Positions 53,098 through 63,461 of a stretch of 64,000 bases of DNA are shown here, one piece after another (position 1 is the stretch's first letter; each line of letters opens with the position of its first letter). Source of the stretch: Massilia norwichensis. Lineage in GTDB: Bacteria; Pseudomonadota; Gammaproteobacteria; Burkholderiales; Burkholderiaceae_D. A program made the translations under genes and the position numbers. The notes below the pieces were generated by a model, which was not told the origin of the DNA, made no database searches, and was given only the letters and a program-made list of their open reading frames with translations. The stretch spans positions 50,163 through 114,162 of the forward strand of contig NZ_JANUGX010000022.1 in assembly GCF_024753245.1 (NCBI RefSeq), written 5' to 3'.

Positions 53098-55506
53098 ATG
53101 AAACTGCATCTCCGCGATTTCCGCATCGGCTGGCGCCTGCTGGTCAAGGAACCCGCCTTTTCGGCCGTCGTGATCCTGGGCCTGGCGGTGGGCTTCTGCG
53201 CCTGCTTCCTGCTGCTCGGCTACGTCAGCCATTCGCTGTCCTATGACCGCCACGTGCCGCAGCGCGACAACATCTATCGCCTGATGTCGCGCTGGAACAT
53301 CAGCGCCGTCAATGCGAATTGGAGCAACGCCGTCAGCCTGCCCGCGCGCGATGCCGCCATTGCCAGCGGCGTGCCGCTACAGGCCACGACCTTTCTGCAG
53401 CGCGACATCAACGTCAGGATCGGCAGTCATGTGCAGTCGATCACCATGGCTGCGGTCGACCCGGACTTCAACACCATTTTCCAGCCGCGGGTACTGGCCG
53501 GCGACCTGGCCGCAGCACTCGCGCGTCCCGACACGCTGGCCCTGAGCCGGGAAACCGCCGTCAAGCTGTTCGGCGCGCCCGACGCGGTCGGCAAGACCGT
53601 CCAGGTGGCCGGACGTCCCTACCAGGTCCTGGCGGTGCTGGAGGACCAGCCGGCCGCCACCACCCTTCCCTACGACGCGCTGGCGAGTACCCGAACCACG
53701 ATCTGGAACGACGAATACCGCCAGCTGGTAACGACCAATTGGGGCTCTTCGCACGGGCCGACCTACATCAAGCTGGCGCCCGGCGCGGACCCGCGCGCGG
53801 TGACGGAGGCGGTACGCCGCGCCATGCTGGCTTCGAACTTCTACACCAGGATGTCGCCGGCGCAGATCGCATCCCTGAACGGCCATGACCTGATCGATTT
53901 CCGCCTGGGTCCTCTGGCCGGCGCCTACCTGGACCCGGACGTGCGCGAACAGTCCGGCACCCACGGCGACAGCAAGACCATCTTCGGCCTGGCCGCGGTA
54001 GCGTTGCTGATCCTGGCACTGGCTGCCACCAACTACGTCAACCTGGCCACGGTGCGCACCCTGCGCCGCCAGCGCGAAATCGCGGTGCGCAAGGTGCTGG
54101 GCGCCGGCGCCGGCTCGGTCAGCCGCCAGTTCCTGGTCGAATCGGTACTGGTGTGCCTGATCGCTACCCTGATCGGCCTGCTGCTGGCCTGGCTGCTGCT
54201 GCCGGTGTTTTCGGACCTGGTGCAGCGCAGGCTGGACCGCATGTTCACCTTCGGCTCGGTAGGGCTGTCGCTGCTGCTGGGCGTGCTGGTCGGCGTGCTG
54301 GCCGGCGCCTACCCGACCTGGTCGGCGCTAAAGGTGCGCCCGACCGCCGCCCTGTCCGGGCGCGGGAACGTCGAAACCGCCGGTGGCCTGTGGTTGCGCC
54401 GCGTGCTCACCGTGCTGCAGTTCGCCACCGCGATGGGCCTGACCGGCATGACCCTGGCCGTGGCCTGGCAGACGCGCTATGCCAGCAGCCTCGATCCGGG
54501 CTTCGATGCGGCGCCGCTGCTGATCGTGGAAGCCCCTGACGACATGCGCAACCCGACCGTGCACGCCTTCCACGACGCCCTGCTGCGCCTGCCGGGCGTG
54601 AGCGGCGTGGCGGAAAGCGGCACCCGGGTCACGGTCAACATGAACGGCACCTCGCTGCAGCGCGAGGGCGGCGCCCCGACCCAGCTCAATTGGCTCGACG
54701 TCAGCCCCGAGTTCTTTGGGGTGTACGGCTTGACGCCTGTCGCCGGCCGCCTGTACGAGGCGGCGCGCGACACGGTCGACGACCGCGACAAGGCCGTACT
54801 CAACGAGGAAGGCGCGCGCCAGCTTGGCTTCGCCAGTGCGCAGGATGCGGTCGGCAAGATCATCCGCGAGCCGAACGGCCAGGGTACCAGGCAGGTGATC
54901 GGCGTGGTGCCCGACATCCGCCACCGTTCGGCCCACGAAACGGTACAAGCCTACGTTTATTACGTGTCGCCGCGCACCGGCACCTTCACTGTCCGCAGCC
55001 GGGGCGACCTGGAGACCGTGCGCCACGCGATCGAGGACATGTGGCCGCGCTGGTTCCCGAACGATGTGCTGGAGATGGAGCGCATGGACACTATCTATGC
55101 CGGCAACTACGCCGACGACCTGCGCCTGGCCAAGCTGCTGGCCGCATCAAGCGTGATCGCGACCGCGATCGCCGCCTTCGGCATCTACGTGCTGGCGGCC
55201 TACAGCGTGCAGCGGCGCGCCCGCGAGATCGTGCTGCGCAAGCTGTACGGCGCCGGCAGCGCGGCGGTGGGCGGACTGGTGATGCGCGAATTCCTGCTAC
55301 TGATCGGCGCCGGCGCCCTGCTCGGGCTGCCGCCGGCCTGGCTGGCGATGGAGCACTACCTGGCCGGCTTCACGGAACGCGCCCCGATCGGGGTCTGGAC
55401 CATCGTCGCGGCGCTGCTGGTGGCCGGCGCGGTGGCACTCGGATCGACGCTGCGCCACACGCTGGCGGCGGTGCGGATCCGGCCGGCGCTGGCACTACGC
55501 GAATAA
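53098..55506 (+). CDS. Large FtsX/MacB-type ABC permease, copy 1
   Basis: The 802-residue protein has eight membrane segments as two FtsX units. TM1 is near residues 15-40 with a periplasmic MacB-PCD domain after it. Three segments (about 300-420) with TVRTLRRQREIAVRKVLGAG follow, then TM5 near 440, a second periplasmic domain, and three C-terminal segments with SVQRRAREIVLRKLYGAG. It is an inner-membrane exporter subunit. A paralogue follows after 9 nt, suggesting a heterodimer powered by the ATPase upstream. Confidence 0.92.
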   Translation: MKLHLRDFRIGWRLLVKEPAFSAVVILGLAVGFCACFLLLGYVSHSLSYDRHVPQRDNIYRLMSRWNISAVNANWSNAVSLPARDAAIASGVPLQATTFLQRDINVRIGSHVQSITMAAVDPDFNTIFQPRVLAGDLAAALARPDTLALSRETAVKLFGAPDAVGKTVQVAGRPYQVLAVLEDQPAATTLPYDALASTRTTIWNDEYRQLVTTNWGSSHGPTYIKLAPGADPRAVTEAVRRAMLASNFYTRMSPAQIASLNGHDLIDFRLGPLAGAYLDPDVREQSGTHGDSKTIFGLAAVALLILALAATNYVNLATVRTLRRQREIAVRKVLGAGAGSVSRQFLVESVLVCLIATLIGLLLAWLLLPVFSDLVQRRLDRMFTFGSVGLSLLLGVLVGVLAGAYPTWSALKVRPTAALSGRGNVETAGGLWLRRVLTVLQFATAMGLTGMTLAVAWQTRYASSLDPGFDAAPLLIVEAPDDMRNPTVHAFHDALLRLPGVSGVAESGTRVTVNMNGTSLQREGGAPTQLNWLDVSPEFFGVYGLTPVAGRLYEAARDTVDDRDKAVLNEEGARQLGFASAQDAVGKIIREPNGQGTRQVIGVVPDIRHRSAHETVQAYVYYVSPRTGTFTVRSRGDLETVRHAIEDMWPRWFPNDVLEMERMDTIYAGNYADDLRLAKLLAASSVIATAIAAFGIYVLAAYSVQRRAREIVLRKLYGAGSAAVGGLVMREFLLLIGAGALLGLPPAWLAMEHYLAGFTERAPIGVWTIVAALLVAGAVALGSTLRHTLAAVRIRPALALRE

Positions 55507-55515
55507 AGGAAGAAC

Positions 55516-57939
55516 ATGAAAACCAGACTACAAACGACCCTGCGCGATTTCCGCATCGGCTGGCGCCTGCTGGCCAAGGAGCCGACTTACTCGGCGGTGG
55601 TGGTGCTCGGCCTGGCGGTCGGCATCGCGGTGTGCTTCCTGCTGCTCGGCTTCGTCCGCCATTCGTTCTCGTACGACCGCCAGGTGCCCGAGCGCGAACG
55701 CGTGTACCAGCTGGAACACCGCTGGAACGCGGCCCTGCTCGGCAACGGCTGGGCAGCTTTGTCCAGCCTGCCGGTGCGCGACGCCGCACTGGCCAGTGGC
55801 CAGCCGCTGCTCGCCAGCGCCTACCTGGACCGCGGCCTGGACGCCCGGGTCGGCGAGCAGGCGGTCGCGCTCGGGGTGACGCTGGTCGACCCCGACTTCG
55901 AGAAGATCTTCGCGCCCAGGGTGCTGGCCGGCGACCTGCACGCGGCGCTGAGCCGTCCGGACACGCTGGCGCTGACGCGCGCGAGCGCCATCAAGCTGTT
56001 CGGCCGCGTCGACGCGCTTGGCAAGACCCTGCAGGGCGACAAGCAGACCTATGTCGTGGCGGCGGTGGTCGAAGACCAGCCGGCGGCCAGCACCATGCCC
56101 TTCGAGGCGCTGGCCGGCACCGTCAGCACGATCATGCCGGACGACGTGCGCAAGAATACCCTCGAGGCCTGGGGTTTTTCGCCCGGTAAGGTGTATATCA
56201 AACTGCTGCCCGGCGCCGATCCGGCACTGGTGGTCGCGGCGATCCAGCGCGGCCTGCGCCAGTCCTCGCTGATCCAGCGCGACCAGGCCGAGCAGGTGGC
56301 GGCGCTGAAGGGACGCGACCTGATCGAATACCGGCTCGGGCCGCTCGCCGAGGCTTACCTGGCGCCGGACGTGAACGACATGATGGCGCCGCACGGCAAC
56401 CGCCAGGCAGTACTCGGCCTGGCCATGGTGGCGCTGCTGATCCTGCTGCTGGCGGGCACCAACTACGTCAACCTGGCCACGGTGCGCACGCTGGCGCGGC
56501 AACGCGAGATCGCCATGCGCAAGGTGCTGGGCGCGCCGGCGCGGGCGGTGGCGCGCCAGTTCCTGGCCGAGTCGGTGCTGGTCTGCCTGATCGCGACCAC
56601 TCTCGGCCTGCTGCTGGCCTGGCTGCTGCTGCCGCTGTTCATGGATCTGGTGCAGCGCAAGCTGGAAGGCATGTTCAGCCCGGCCGCGCTGGCCCTGACG
56701 CTGGTGCTGGGCGTGCTGCTCGGGCTGGGCGCCGGCGCCTATCCGACCTGGTCCGCCTTGCGCGTGCGCGCCGGTGCCGCCCTGGCTGGACGCGGCAGCG
56801 GCGAGAGCGCGCACGGCCTGTGGCTGCGGCGCGCGCTCACCACGCTGCAGTTCGCGGTGGCCATCGGCCTGACCGGCACCACCCTGGCCGTGGCCTGGCA
56901 GACCCGCTACGCCAGCAGCCTCGACCCCGGCTTCGACCCGGCCCCGCTGCTGATCTTCCCGGCCGCGAACGACATGCGCGATCCGCGCACCGTGGCCTTC
57001 CGCGAGGCCGTGGCGCGCCTGCCCGGCGTGGCCGGCGTGTCGGTCTCGCACGCGCCGGTCAGCATGGGCAACAACATCGTGACCCTGCGTCGCGCCGGCG
57101 GCAGCGCCACCGACATCAACCTGTACGCGGTCAGTCCGGAATTCTTCCAGGTGTATGGGGTGAAGGCAGCCGCCGGCCGCCTGTTCGACCCTAGGCTGGA
57201 CAAGATCGGCGACCACGACCGCATCGTCGTCAACGCCGCGGCGGCGCGCCAGCTCGGCTTCCCGACCAGCCAGGAGGCGGTCGGCAAGATGCTCAGCGCG
57301 ACGCAGGGCGGCACGCCGATGCAGATCGTCGGCGTGGCACCCGACATCCGCCAGCGTTCGGCGCGCGAAGGCCAGCAGCCGAGCGTGTTCTACCTGCGCG
57401 AGCGGGTCGGCCTGTTCACGGTGCGCGCCAGCGGCGACCTGGACACGGTCAAGCGCGCCGTCGAAGAACTGTGGCCGCACTATTTTCCGAACGAGACCCT
57501 GGGCGTCTCGCGCCTCGGGACGGTCATGAACGACATGTTCTATGCGGACGACCTGCGCCTGGCCCGGCTGCTGGCGGTATCGAGCGTGATCGCGACCGCG
57601 ATCGCGGCCTTCGGCATCTATGTGCTGGCGGCCTACAGCGTGCAGCGGCGCGAGCGCGAGATCGTGCTGCGCAAGCTGTACGGTGCCGGCCGCGCGGCGA
57701 TCGGGAAACTGGTGATGCGCGAATTCGCGCTGCTGGTGGGCAGTGGCGCCCTGCTCGGCCTGCCGTTCGCCTGGCTGGCGATCCAGCGCTACCTGGGCGC
57801 CTTCGCCGAACGCGCGCCGGTCGGGGCCTGGACCCTGGCCGGGGCGGTGCTGGTGGCCGGCGCGGTGGCGCTGCTGTCGACGCTGCGCCACACGCTGGCC
57901 GCGGTGCGGATCCGGCCGGCGCTGGCGCTGCGCGAGTGA
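55516..57939 (+). CDS. Large FtsX/MacB-type ABC permease, copy 2
   Basis: The 807-residue paralogue of the preceding gene starts with the same RDFRIGWRLLAKEP segment and ends RPALALRE. Both FtsX signature regions are present (TVRTLARQREIAMRKVLGAP, SVQRREREIVLRKLYGAG). The membrane segments are highly conserved and the periplasmic domains more variable, as expected after duplication with different substrate contacts. It ends the plus-strand export operon and is convergent with an FKBP gene. Confidence 0.92.
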   Translation: MKTRLQTTLRDFRIGWRLLAKEPTYSAVVVLGLAVGIAVCFLLLGFVRHSFSYDRQVPERERVYQLEHRWNAALLGNGWAALSSLPVRDAALASGQPLLASAYLDRGLDARVGEQAVALGVTLVDPDFEKIFAPRVLAGDLHAALSRPDTLALTRASAIKLFGRVDALGKTLQGDKQTYVVAAVVEDQPAASTMPFEALAGTVSTIMPDDVRKNTLEAWGFSPGKVYIKLLPGADPALVVAAIQRGLRQSSLIQRDQAEQVAALKGRDLIEYRLGPLAEAYLAPDVNDMMAPHGNRQAVLGLAMVALLILLLAGTNYVNLATVRTLARQREIAMRKVLGAPARAVARQFLAESVLVCLIATTLGLLLAWLLLPLFMDLVQRKLEGMFSPAALALTLVLGVLLGLGAGAYPTWSALRVRAGAALAGRGSGESAHGLWLRRALTTLQFAVAIGLTGTTLAVAWQTRYASSLDPGFDPAPLLIFPAANDMRDPRTVAFREAVARLPGVAGVSVSHAPVSMGNNIVTLRRAGGSATDINLYAVSPEFFQVYGVKAAAGRLFDPRLDKIGDHDRIVVNAAAARQLGFPTSQEAVGKMLSATQGGTPMQIVGVAPDIRQRSAREGQQPSVFYLRERVGLFTVRASGDLDTVKRAVEELWPHYFPNETLGVSRLGTVMNDMFYADDLRLARLLAVSSVIATAIAAFGIYVLAAYSVQRREREIVLRKLYGAGRAAIGKLVMREFALLVGSGALLGLPFAWLAIQRYLGAFAERAPVGAWTLAGAVLVAGAVALLSTLRHTLAAVRIRPALALRE

Positions 57940-57955
57940 GGAGAAGCCCGGGAAA

Positions 57956-58432
57956 TCAGCAGGCCGTGTTCAGGACGGCCGTCGCGCAGATCTTGAGCAG
58001 CTCGACGTCGAACACCAGGTCGCTGTTCGGCGGAATGCCTTGGGTGCCGGCGGAACCGTAACCGAGTACCGCGGGAATCACGACGGTGCGCTTGCCGCCC
58101 ACCTTCATGCCTTGCACGGCCTGGCTAAAGCCGGGAATCACGTTGCCGCCAACGATTAACTCGTAAGGGCCCCTGACGGCGCTGGTGTCGAACTGGGTCC
58201 CCTTGTTGCCGGTGGCGGTGGTGCTGTACAGCCAGCCGGTGTAATTGACCAGCACGCGGTTGCCGGTGGCGGCGGTGGCCGTACCGGTGCCGACAGTTTC
58301 GCTAGCAATCTTGATGGTGGCATTCGAGAGGCCGCCGTTGCCGCTGCCGGCATCGCCACCACCGCCGCCGCAGGCGGTCAGGCTCAACACGGCGGCAAAG
58401 GCGGCCGCCAGCGGGAAGGACAACAGTTTCAT
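57956..58432 (-). CDS. FKBP-type peptidyl-prolyl isomerase lipoprotein
   Basis: The 158-residue protein has a lipoprotein signal with lipobox LTAC (Cys21) and a Gly-rich linker. The FKBP domain contains VLVNYTGWLY, GTQFDTS, VIPGFSQAVQGMKVGGKRTVVIPAVLGYG and DLVFDVELL. It is a membrane-anchored periplasmic folding catalyst. The domain is complete at about 110 residues, and a short tail with a terminal Cys follows (NTAC). It is convergent with the export operon. Confidence 0.92.
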   Translation of the reverse strand: MKLLSFPLAAAFAAVLSLTACGGGGGDAGSGNGGLSNATIKIASETVGTGTATAATGNRVLVNYTGWLYSTTATGNKGTQFDTSAVRGPYELIVGGNVIPGFSQAVQGMKVGGKRTVVIPAVLGYGSAGTQGIPPNSDLVFDVELLKICATAVLNTAC

Positions 58433-58552
58433 GCTACTCCTCGTACAGGGTCGAAGTTTAACTAAGGAAACTTCGACCATACCAAGAGCATATAAGCCTG
58501 TCTGTCCCAAATTTGTACGCCTTTGTCGTCGCCGGCATTGCTTGAGCCGACC

Positions 58553-60430
58553 TCAGATTTCGACTTGCGTCCCGAGCTCGATCACGCGGTTGGCCGGGAT
58601 CTGGTAATAGTCGGCGGCGGTACGCGCGTTTCTCTGCATGAGCACAAATAAGTGCTCGCGCCACGGCATCATGCCCTGGCCCGGCACCGAGATCACGGTC
58701 TGGCGCGCGATGAAGAAGGAGGTCTCCATCATCTCGAACGTCAGGTTCTTGGCTTCGCACAGGCGCAGGATGCCGGGGATGTCGGCTTCGTCCTTGAAAC
58801 CGTAGTGCACGTTCAACTGGAAGCAGTTGTGGCCCAGCGCCACCACCTCGACCTGCTCGGCGGCCGGCACATACGGCTCTTCGCGGATGTGCACCGTGAG
58901 GAACACGACCCGTTCGTGCAGCACCTTGTTGTGCAGCAGATTGTGCAGCAGGGCGTGCGGCACGCCGTCGGTTTCGCCGCGCAGGAAGATCGCGGTGCCG
59001 GCCACGCGCGTGGGCGGGCCGACGAACAGCGACTGCAGGAAGTCCTCGAGCGGAATCGCGTGCTTTTCCAGGTTCTCGAACACCAGCTCGCGCCCGCGCT
59101 TCCAGGTCAGCATGATGGTCAGGAGGATCGCGCCCAGCAGCAGCGGGAACCAGCCGCCGTGCAGCAGTTTCAGGGTGCTGGCCGAGAACAGCATGATGTC
59201 CATGATCATGAAGAAGCCGGTCGCGCCGATGCACAGCAGCAGCGGCAGGTGCCAGCGGTAGCGCGTCACGAAGAAGGTCAGGATCGTGGTGGCGAACATG
59301 GTGGCCGTCACCGCGATGCCGTAGGCGCCGGCCAGTTTGTCGGACGAGCCGAAGCCGACCACCGCAATCAGCACCACCGCCAGCTGCAGCCAGTTGACGG
59401 CCGGGATGTAGATCTGGCCGATCTCGCTTTCCGAGGTGTGCATCACGCGCATGCGCGGCAGCAGGCCGAGCGCGATCGCCTGCTTGGTCATCGAAAAGGT
59501 GCCGGAAATCGTCGCCTGCGAGGCGATCACGGTGGCCATGGTCGACAGCAGCACCAGCGGCAGCACGCTCCAGCTGCCGAGCTGGCGGAAGAAGGGATTT
59601 TCCAGCGCTTCCGGATGCGTGATCAGCAGGCCGCCCTGGCCCAGGTAGTTCAGGGCCAGCGCCGGGAACACGATGAGGAACCAGGCGACGCGGATCGGCT
59701 TCTTGCCGAAGTGGCCCATGTCGGCGTACAGGGCTTCGGCGCCGGTAAAGGCCAGCACCACCGCGCCCAGCGCAACAAAGGCGACAAAGCGTTCGCGCAG
59801 CATGAATTCGAAGGCGTGCAGCGGGTTCAGCGCCTGCAGGATCACCGGCGCCTGGACGATGTTGATCACGCCCATCACGGCCAGCGCCGCGAACCAGACG
59901 ATCATCACCGGGCCGAAGAAGCGGCCGATGCCGGCGGTGCCGTGGCGCTGCACGCTGTACAGGATCACCAGCACCACGATGGTCAGCGGCACCACCCATT
60001 TTTCGAGGCCGGGCGTGGCCACTTCCAGGCCCTCGATCGCACCGAGCACGGAAATCGCCGGCGTGATCACGCTGTCGCCGTAGAACATGGTGGCGCCGAA
60101 CACGCCGATCACCATCAGCACGTAGTGCCAGCGCGAGTGGCGCGTGACGGAATTCAGGGCCAGCGCCATCAGGGCCATGATGCCGCCCTCGCCGCGGTTG
60201 TCGGCACGCAGCACCAGGGTCACATACTTGAGCGAGACGATCATCGTCAGGCCCCAGAAGATCAGGGACACGATGCCGAGCAGATTCGGCGTGCTCAGGG
60301 CCAGGCCGTGGGTCGGGTCGAAGATGGTCTTCAGCGTGTACAGCGGGCTGGTGCCGATGTCGCCGTAGACGATACCGACGGCCGCCAGGGTCAAGGCCGC
60401 TGTACTGCTTTTCTTGTGTTGCTCGCTCAA
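58553..60430 (-). CDS. kup: Low-affinity potassium transporter Kup
   Basis: The 625-residue protein has 12 hydrophobic segments. It contains the Kup/HAK motifs GIVYGDIGTSPLYTLKTIF at the start and the GDSVITPAISVLGA segment, followed by a cytoplasmic C-terminal domain. It imports potassium with protons. The start is a TTG codon (60430), since no ATG precedes the first helix, with GGTGAT upstream. A structured leader at 60453-60488 may regulate it. Confidence 0.95.
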   Translation of the reverse strand: MSEQHKKSSTAALTLAAVGIVYGDIGTSPLYTLKTIFDPTHGLALSTPNLLGIVSLIFWGLTMIVSLKYVTLVLRADNRGEGGIMALMALALNSVTRHSRWHYVLMVIGVFGATMFYGDSVITPAISVLGAIEGLEVATPGLEKWVVPLTIVVLVILYSVQRHGTAGIGRFFGPVMIVWFAALAVMGVINIVQAPVILQALNPLHAFEFMLRERFVAFVALGAVVLAFTGAEALYADMGHFGKKPIRVAWFLIVFPALALNYLGQGGLLITHPEALENPFFRQLGSWSVLPLVLLSTMATVIASQATISGTFSMTKQAIALGLLPRMRVMHTSESEIGQIYIPAVNWLQLAVVLIAVVGFGSSDKLAGAYGIAVTATMFATTILTFFVTRYRWHLPLLLCIGATGFFMIMDIMLFSASTLKLLHGGWFPLLLGAILLTIMLTWKRGRELVFENLEKHAIPLEDFLQSLFVGPPTRVAGTAIFLRGETDGVPHALLHNLLHNKVLHERVVFLTVHIREEPYVPAAEQVEVVALGHNCFQLNVHYGFKDEADIPGILRLCEAKNLTFEMMETSFFIARQTVISVPGQGMMPWREHLFVLMQRNARTAADYYQIPANRVIELGTQVEI

Positions 60431-60452
60431 GGTATCACCATTGCTTTTTGGA

Positions 60453-60488
60453 AATAGCGGTGAAATTCCGCCTTCCGGGACCGCTATT
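60453..60488 (-). promoter_or_regulatory. Hairpin in the kup leader
   Basis: AATAGCGGT (60453-60461) and ACCGCTATT (60480-60488) are perfect 9-bp arms around an 18-nt loop, 22 nt before the kup start. It resembles no riboswitch known to me; a simple hairpin or operator is possible. Confidence 0.4.
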
Positions 60489-60576
60489 GTCTCAGCGAAT
60501 AGGAAAATGGCAAGCCGTCAGCGAACTCGTGTCAGTTCGGGGATAATCGCGGCCTGACTTCGATTTGGCTTTCTCC

Positions 60577-61455
60577 ATGCGTACCGGCATCCTTTCCGCC
60601 TCCCTGGCTTTCCTGTGCTGGGGCTTGTTCCCCCTGTATTTCCATGCCATCGGCGAAGTGCCGCCCTTGCAGATCCTGGCGCACCGCATGTTGTGGTCGC
60701 TGCTGTTCCTGGTGATCGTGCTGGCGGTGCGCAAGCAGTGGGCCTGGCTCGCCGTGCTGCGCCAGCCGCGCGTGTTCGGCAGTTTCGTCGCCTCGGCTGT
60801 GCTGCTGAGCCTGAACTGGCTGATCTATATCTGGGCGGTCAACAACCACCACGTGATCGAGGCCAGCCTGGGTTACTTCATCAACCCGCTGGTGAACATC
60901 TCGCTCGGCTACCTGCTGCTCAAAGAGCGGCTGCGTCCGGCGCAGTGGATGGCGATCGCGGTGGCGGCGCTGGGCGTCGGCTGGCTGACCTGGCAGGCCG
61001 GCACCGTGCCCTGGATCGCGCTGGCGCTGGCGCTCACCTTCGGCGGCTACGGCCTGCTGCGCAAGACCGCCGCGCTGGGCGCGCTGGAGGGCCTGTCCTT
61101 CGAGACCATGGTGCTGTTCCCGGTGGCCGCCGCCTACGTGGTCTGGCTGACCATGCACGGCCAAAACGCCTTCATCAACACCGATTCCACGTCGACCCAG
61201 TTGCTGCTGGCCGCGGCCGGGCCGATCACCGCGATCCCGCTGCTGCTGTTCGCCTCGGGCGCGCGCCAGATCCCCTTGTCGGTGCTGGGCCTGCTGCAAT
61301 ACCTGTCGCCGACCCTGCAATTCCTGCTGGGCGTGTGGTTGTTCCACGAACCGTTCACGCCGGACCGCCTGATCGGCTTCGTGCTGATCTGGGCAGCGCT
61401 GGCGCTGTTCGCCATCGAGGGCCTGCTGCGCCGCCCAGCCACCGCCAAGGCTTGA
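60577..61455 (+). CDS. rarD: RarD-type EamA transporter
   Basis: The 292-residue protein has ten hydrophobic segments in two EamA repeats. It begins GILSASLAFLCWGLFPLYFHAI and contains the RarD motif SLNWLIYIWAVNNHHVIEASLGYFINPLVN. RarD relatives are small-molecule exporters of unknown natural substrate. ATG 60577 is used; a TTG four codons upstream is possible. A GGGGTCAGACACC element follows the gene. Confidence 0.9.
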   Translation: MRTGILSASLAFLCWGLFPLYFHAIGEVPPLQILAHRMLWSLLFLVIVLAVRKQWAWLAVLRQPRVFGSFVASAVLLSLNWLIYIWAVNNHHVIEASLGYFINPLVNISLGYLLLKERLRPAQWMAIAVAALGVGWLTWQAGTVPWIALALALTFGGYGLLRKTAALGALEGLSFETMVLFPVAAAYVVWLTMHGQNAFINTDSTSTQLLLAAAGPITAIPLLLFASGARQIPLSVLGLLQYLSPTLQFLLGVWLFHEPFTPDRLIGFVLIWAALALFAIEGLLRRPATAKA

Positions 61456-61462
61456 GCAAGCA

Positions 61463-61520
61463 CAAACCGGGGTCAGACACCGATTTTAGGAAATTGCCCA
61501 AATTCGGTGTCTGACCCCCG
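61463..61520. repeat. Inverted repeat (GGGGTCAGACACC element, copy B)
   Basis: GGGGTCAGACACCGA (61469-61483) and TCGGTGTCTGACCCC (61504-61518) are perfect 15-bp arms with about 20 nt between. They share the core with the element at 38821. It lies between rarD and ettA. Confidence 0.85.
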
Positions 61521-61575
61521 AATTTTTACAGTATCCTGTCGTCCTTATTTCTCACCGTATTACGACTACTATCAC

Positions 61576-63243
<1,668 letters not shown>

Positions 63244-63278
63244 GCTGCTCGCGGCGCCCCAGTCGCATCGGCACCACA

Positions 63279-63305
63279 AAAGCTCCCTGCGGGGAGCTTT
63301 TTTTT
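63279..63305 (+). terminator. Rho-independent terminator after ettA
   Basis: AAAGCTCCC (63279-63287) and GGGAGCTTT (63292-63300) form a 9-bp stem with a 4-nt loop and a T run to 63305. Confidence 0.92.
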
Positions 63306-63461
63306 CGCCGATCGCTGGCTGCAAGCAGGGTTCTGGACAATCCTGAAACCTGCTTGCCGGCTTGCGCGCCAAGGTTTTTTCGCGCGGAAATGGATCGGCC
63401 CGTTTTCCATCTCATGTGTAGAATCAGGCGTCGTTGAGGTCGGCTCACGCCACGATCATTC

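Noticed and set aside
55528..57891. A 787-codon minus-strand open frame opposite permease copy 2
   Set aside because: It is His/Gln/Arg-rich with no membrane segment; the plus strand encodes a clear FtsX permease.
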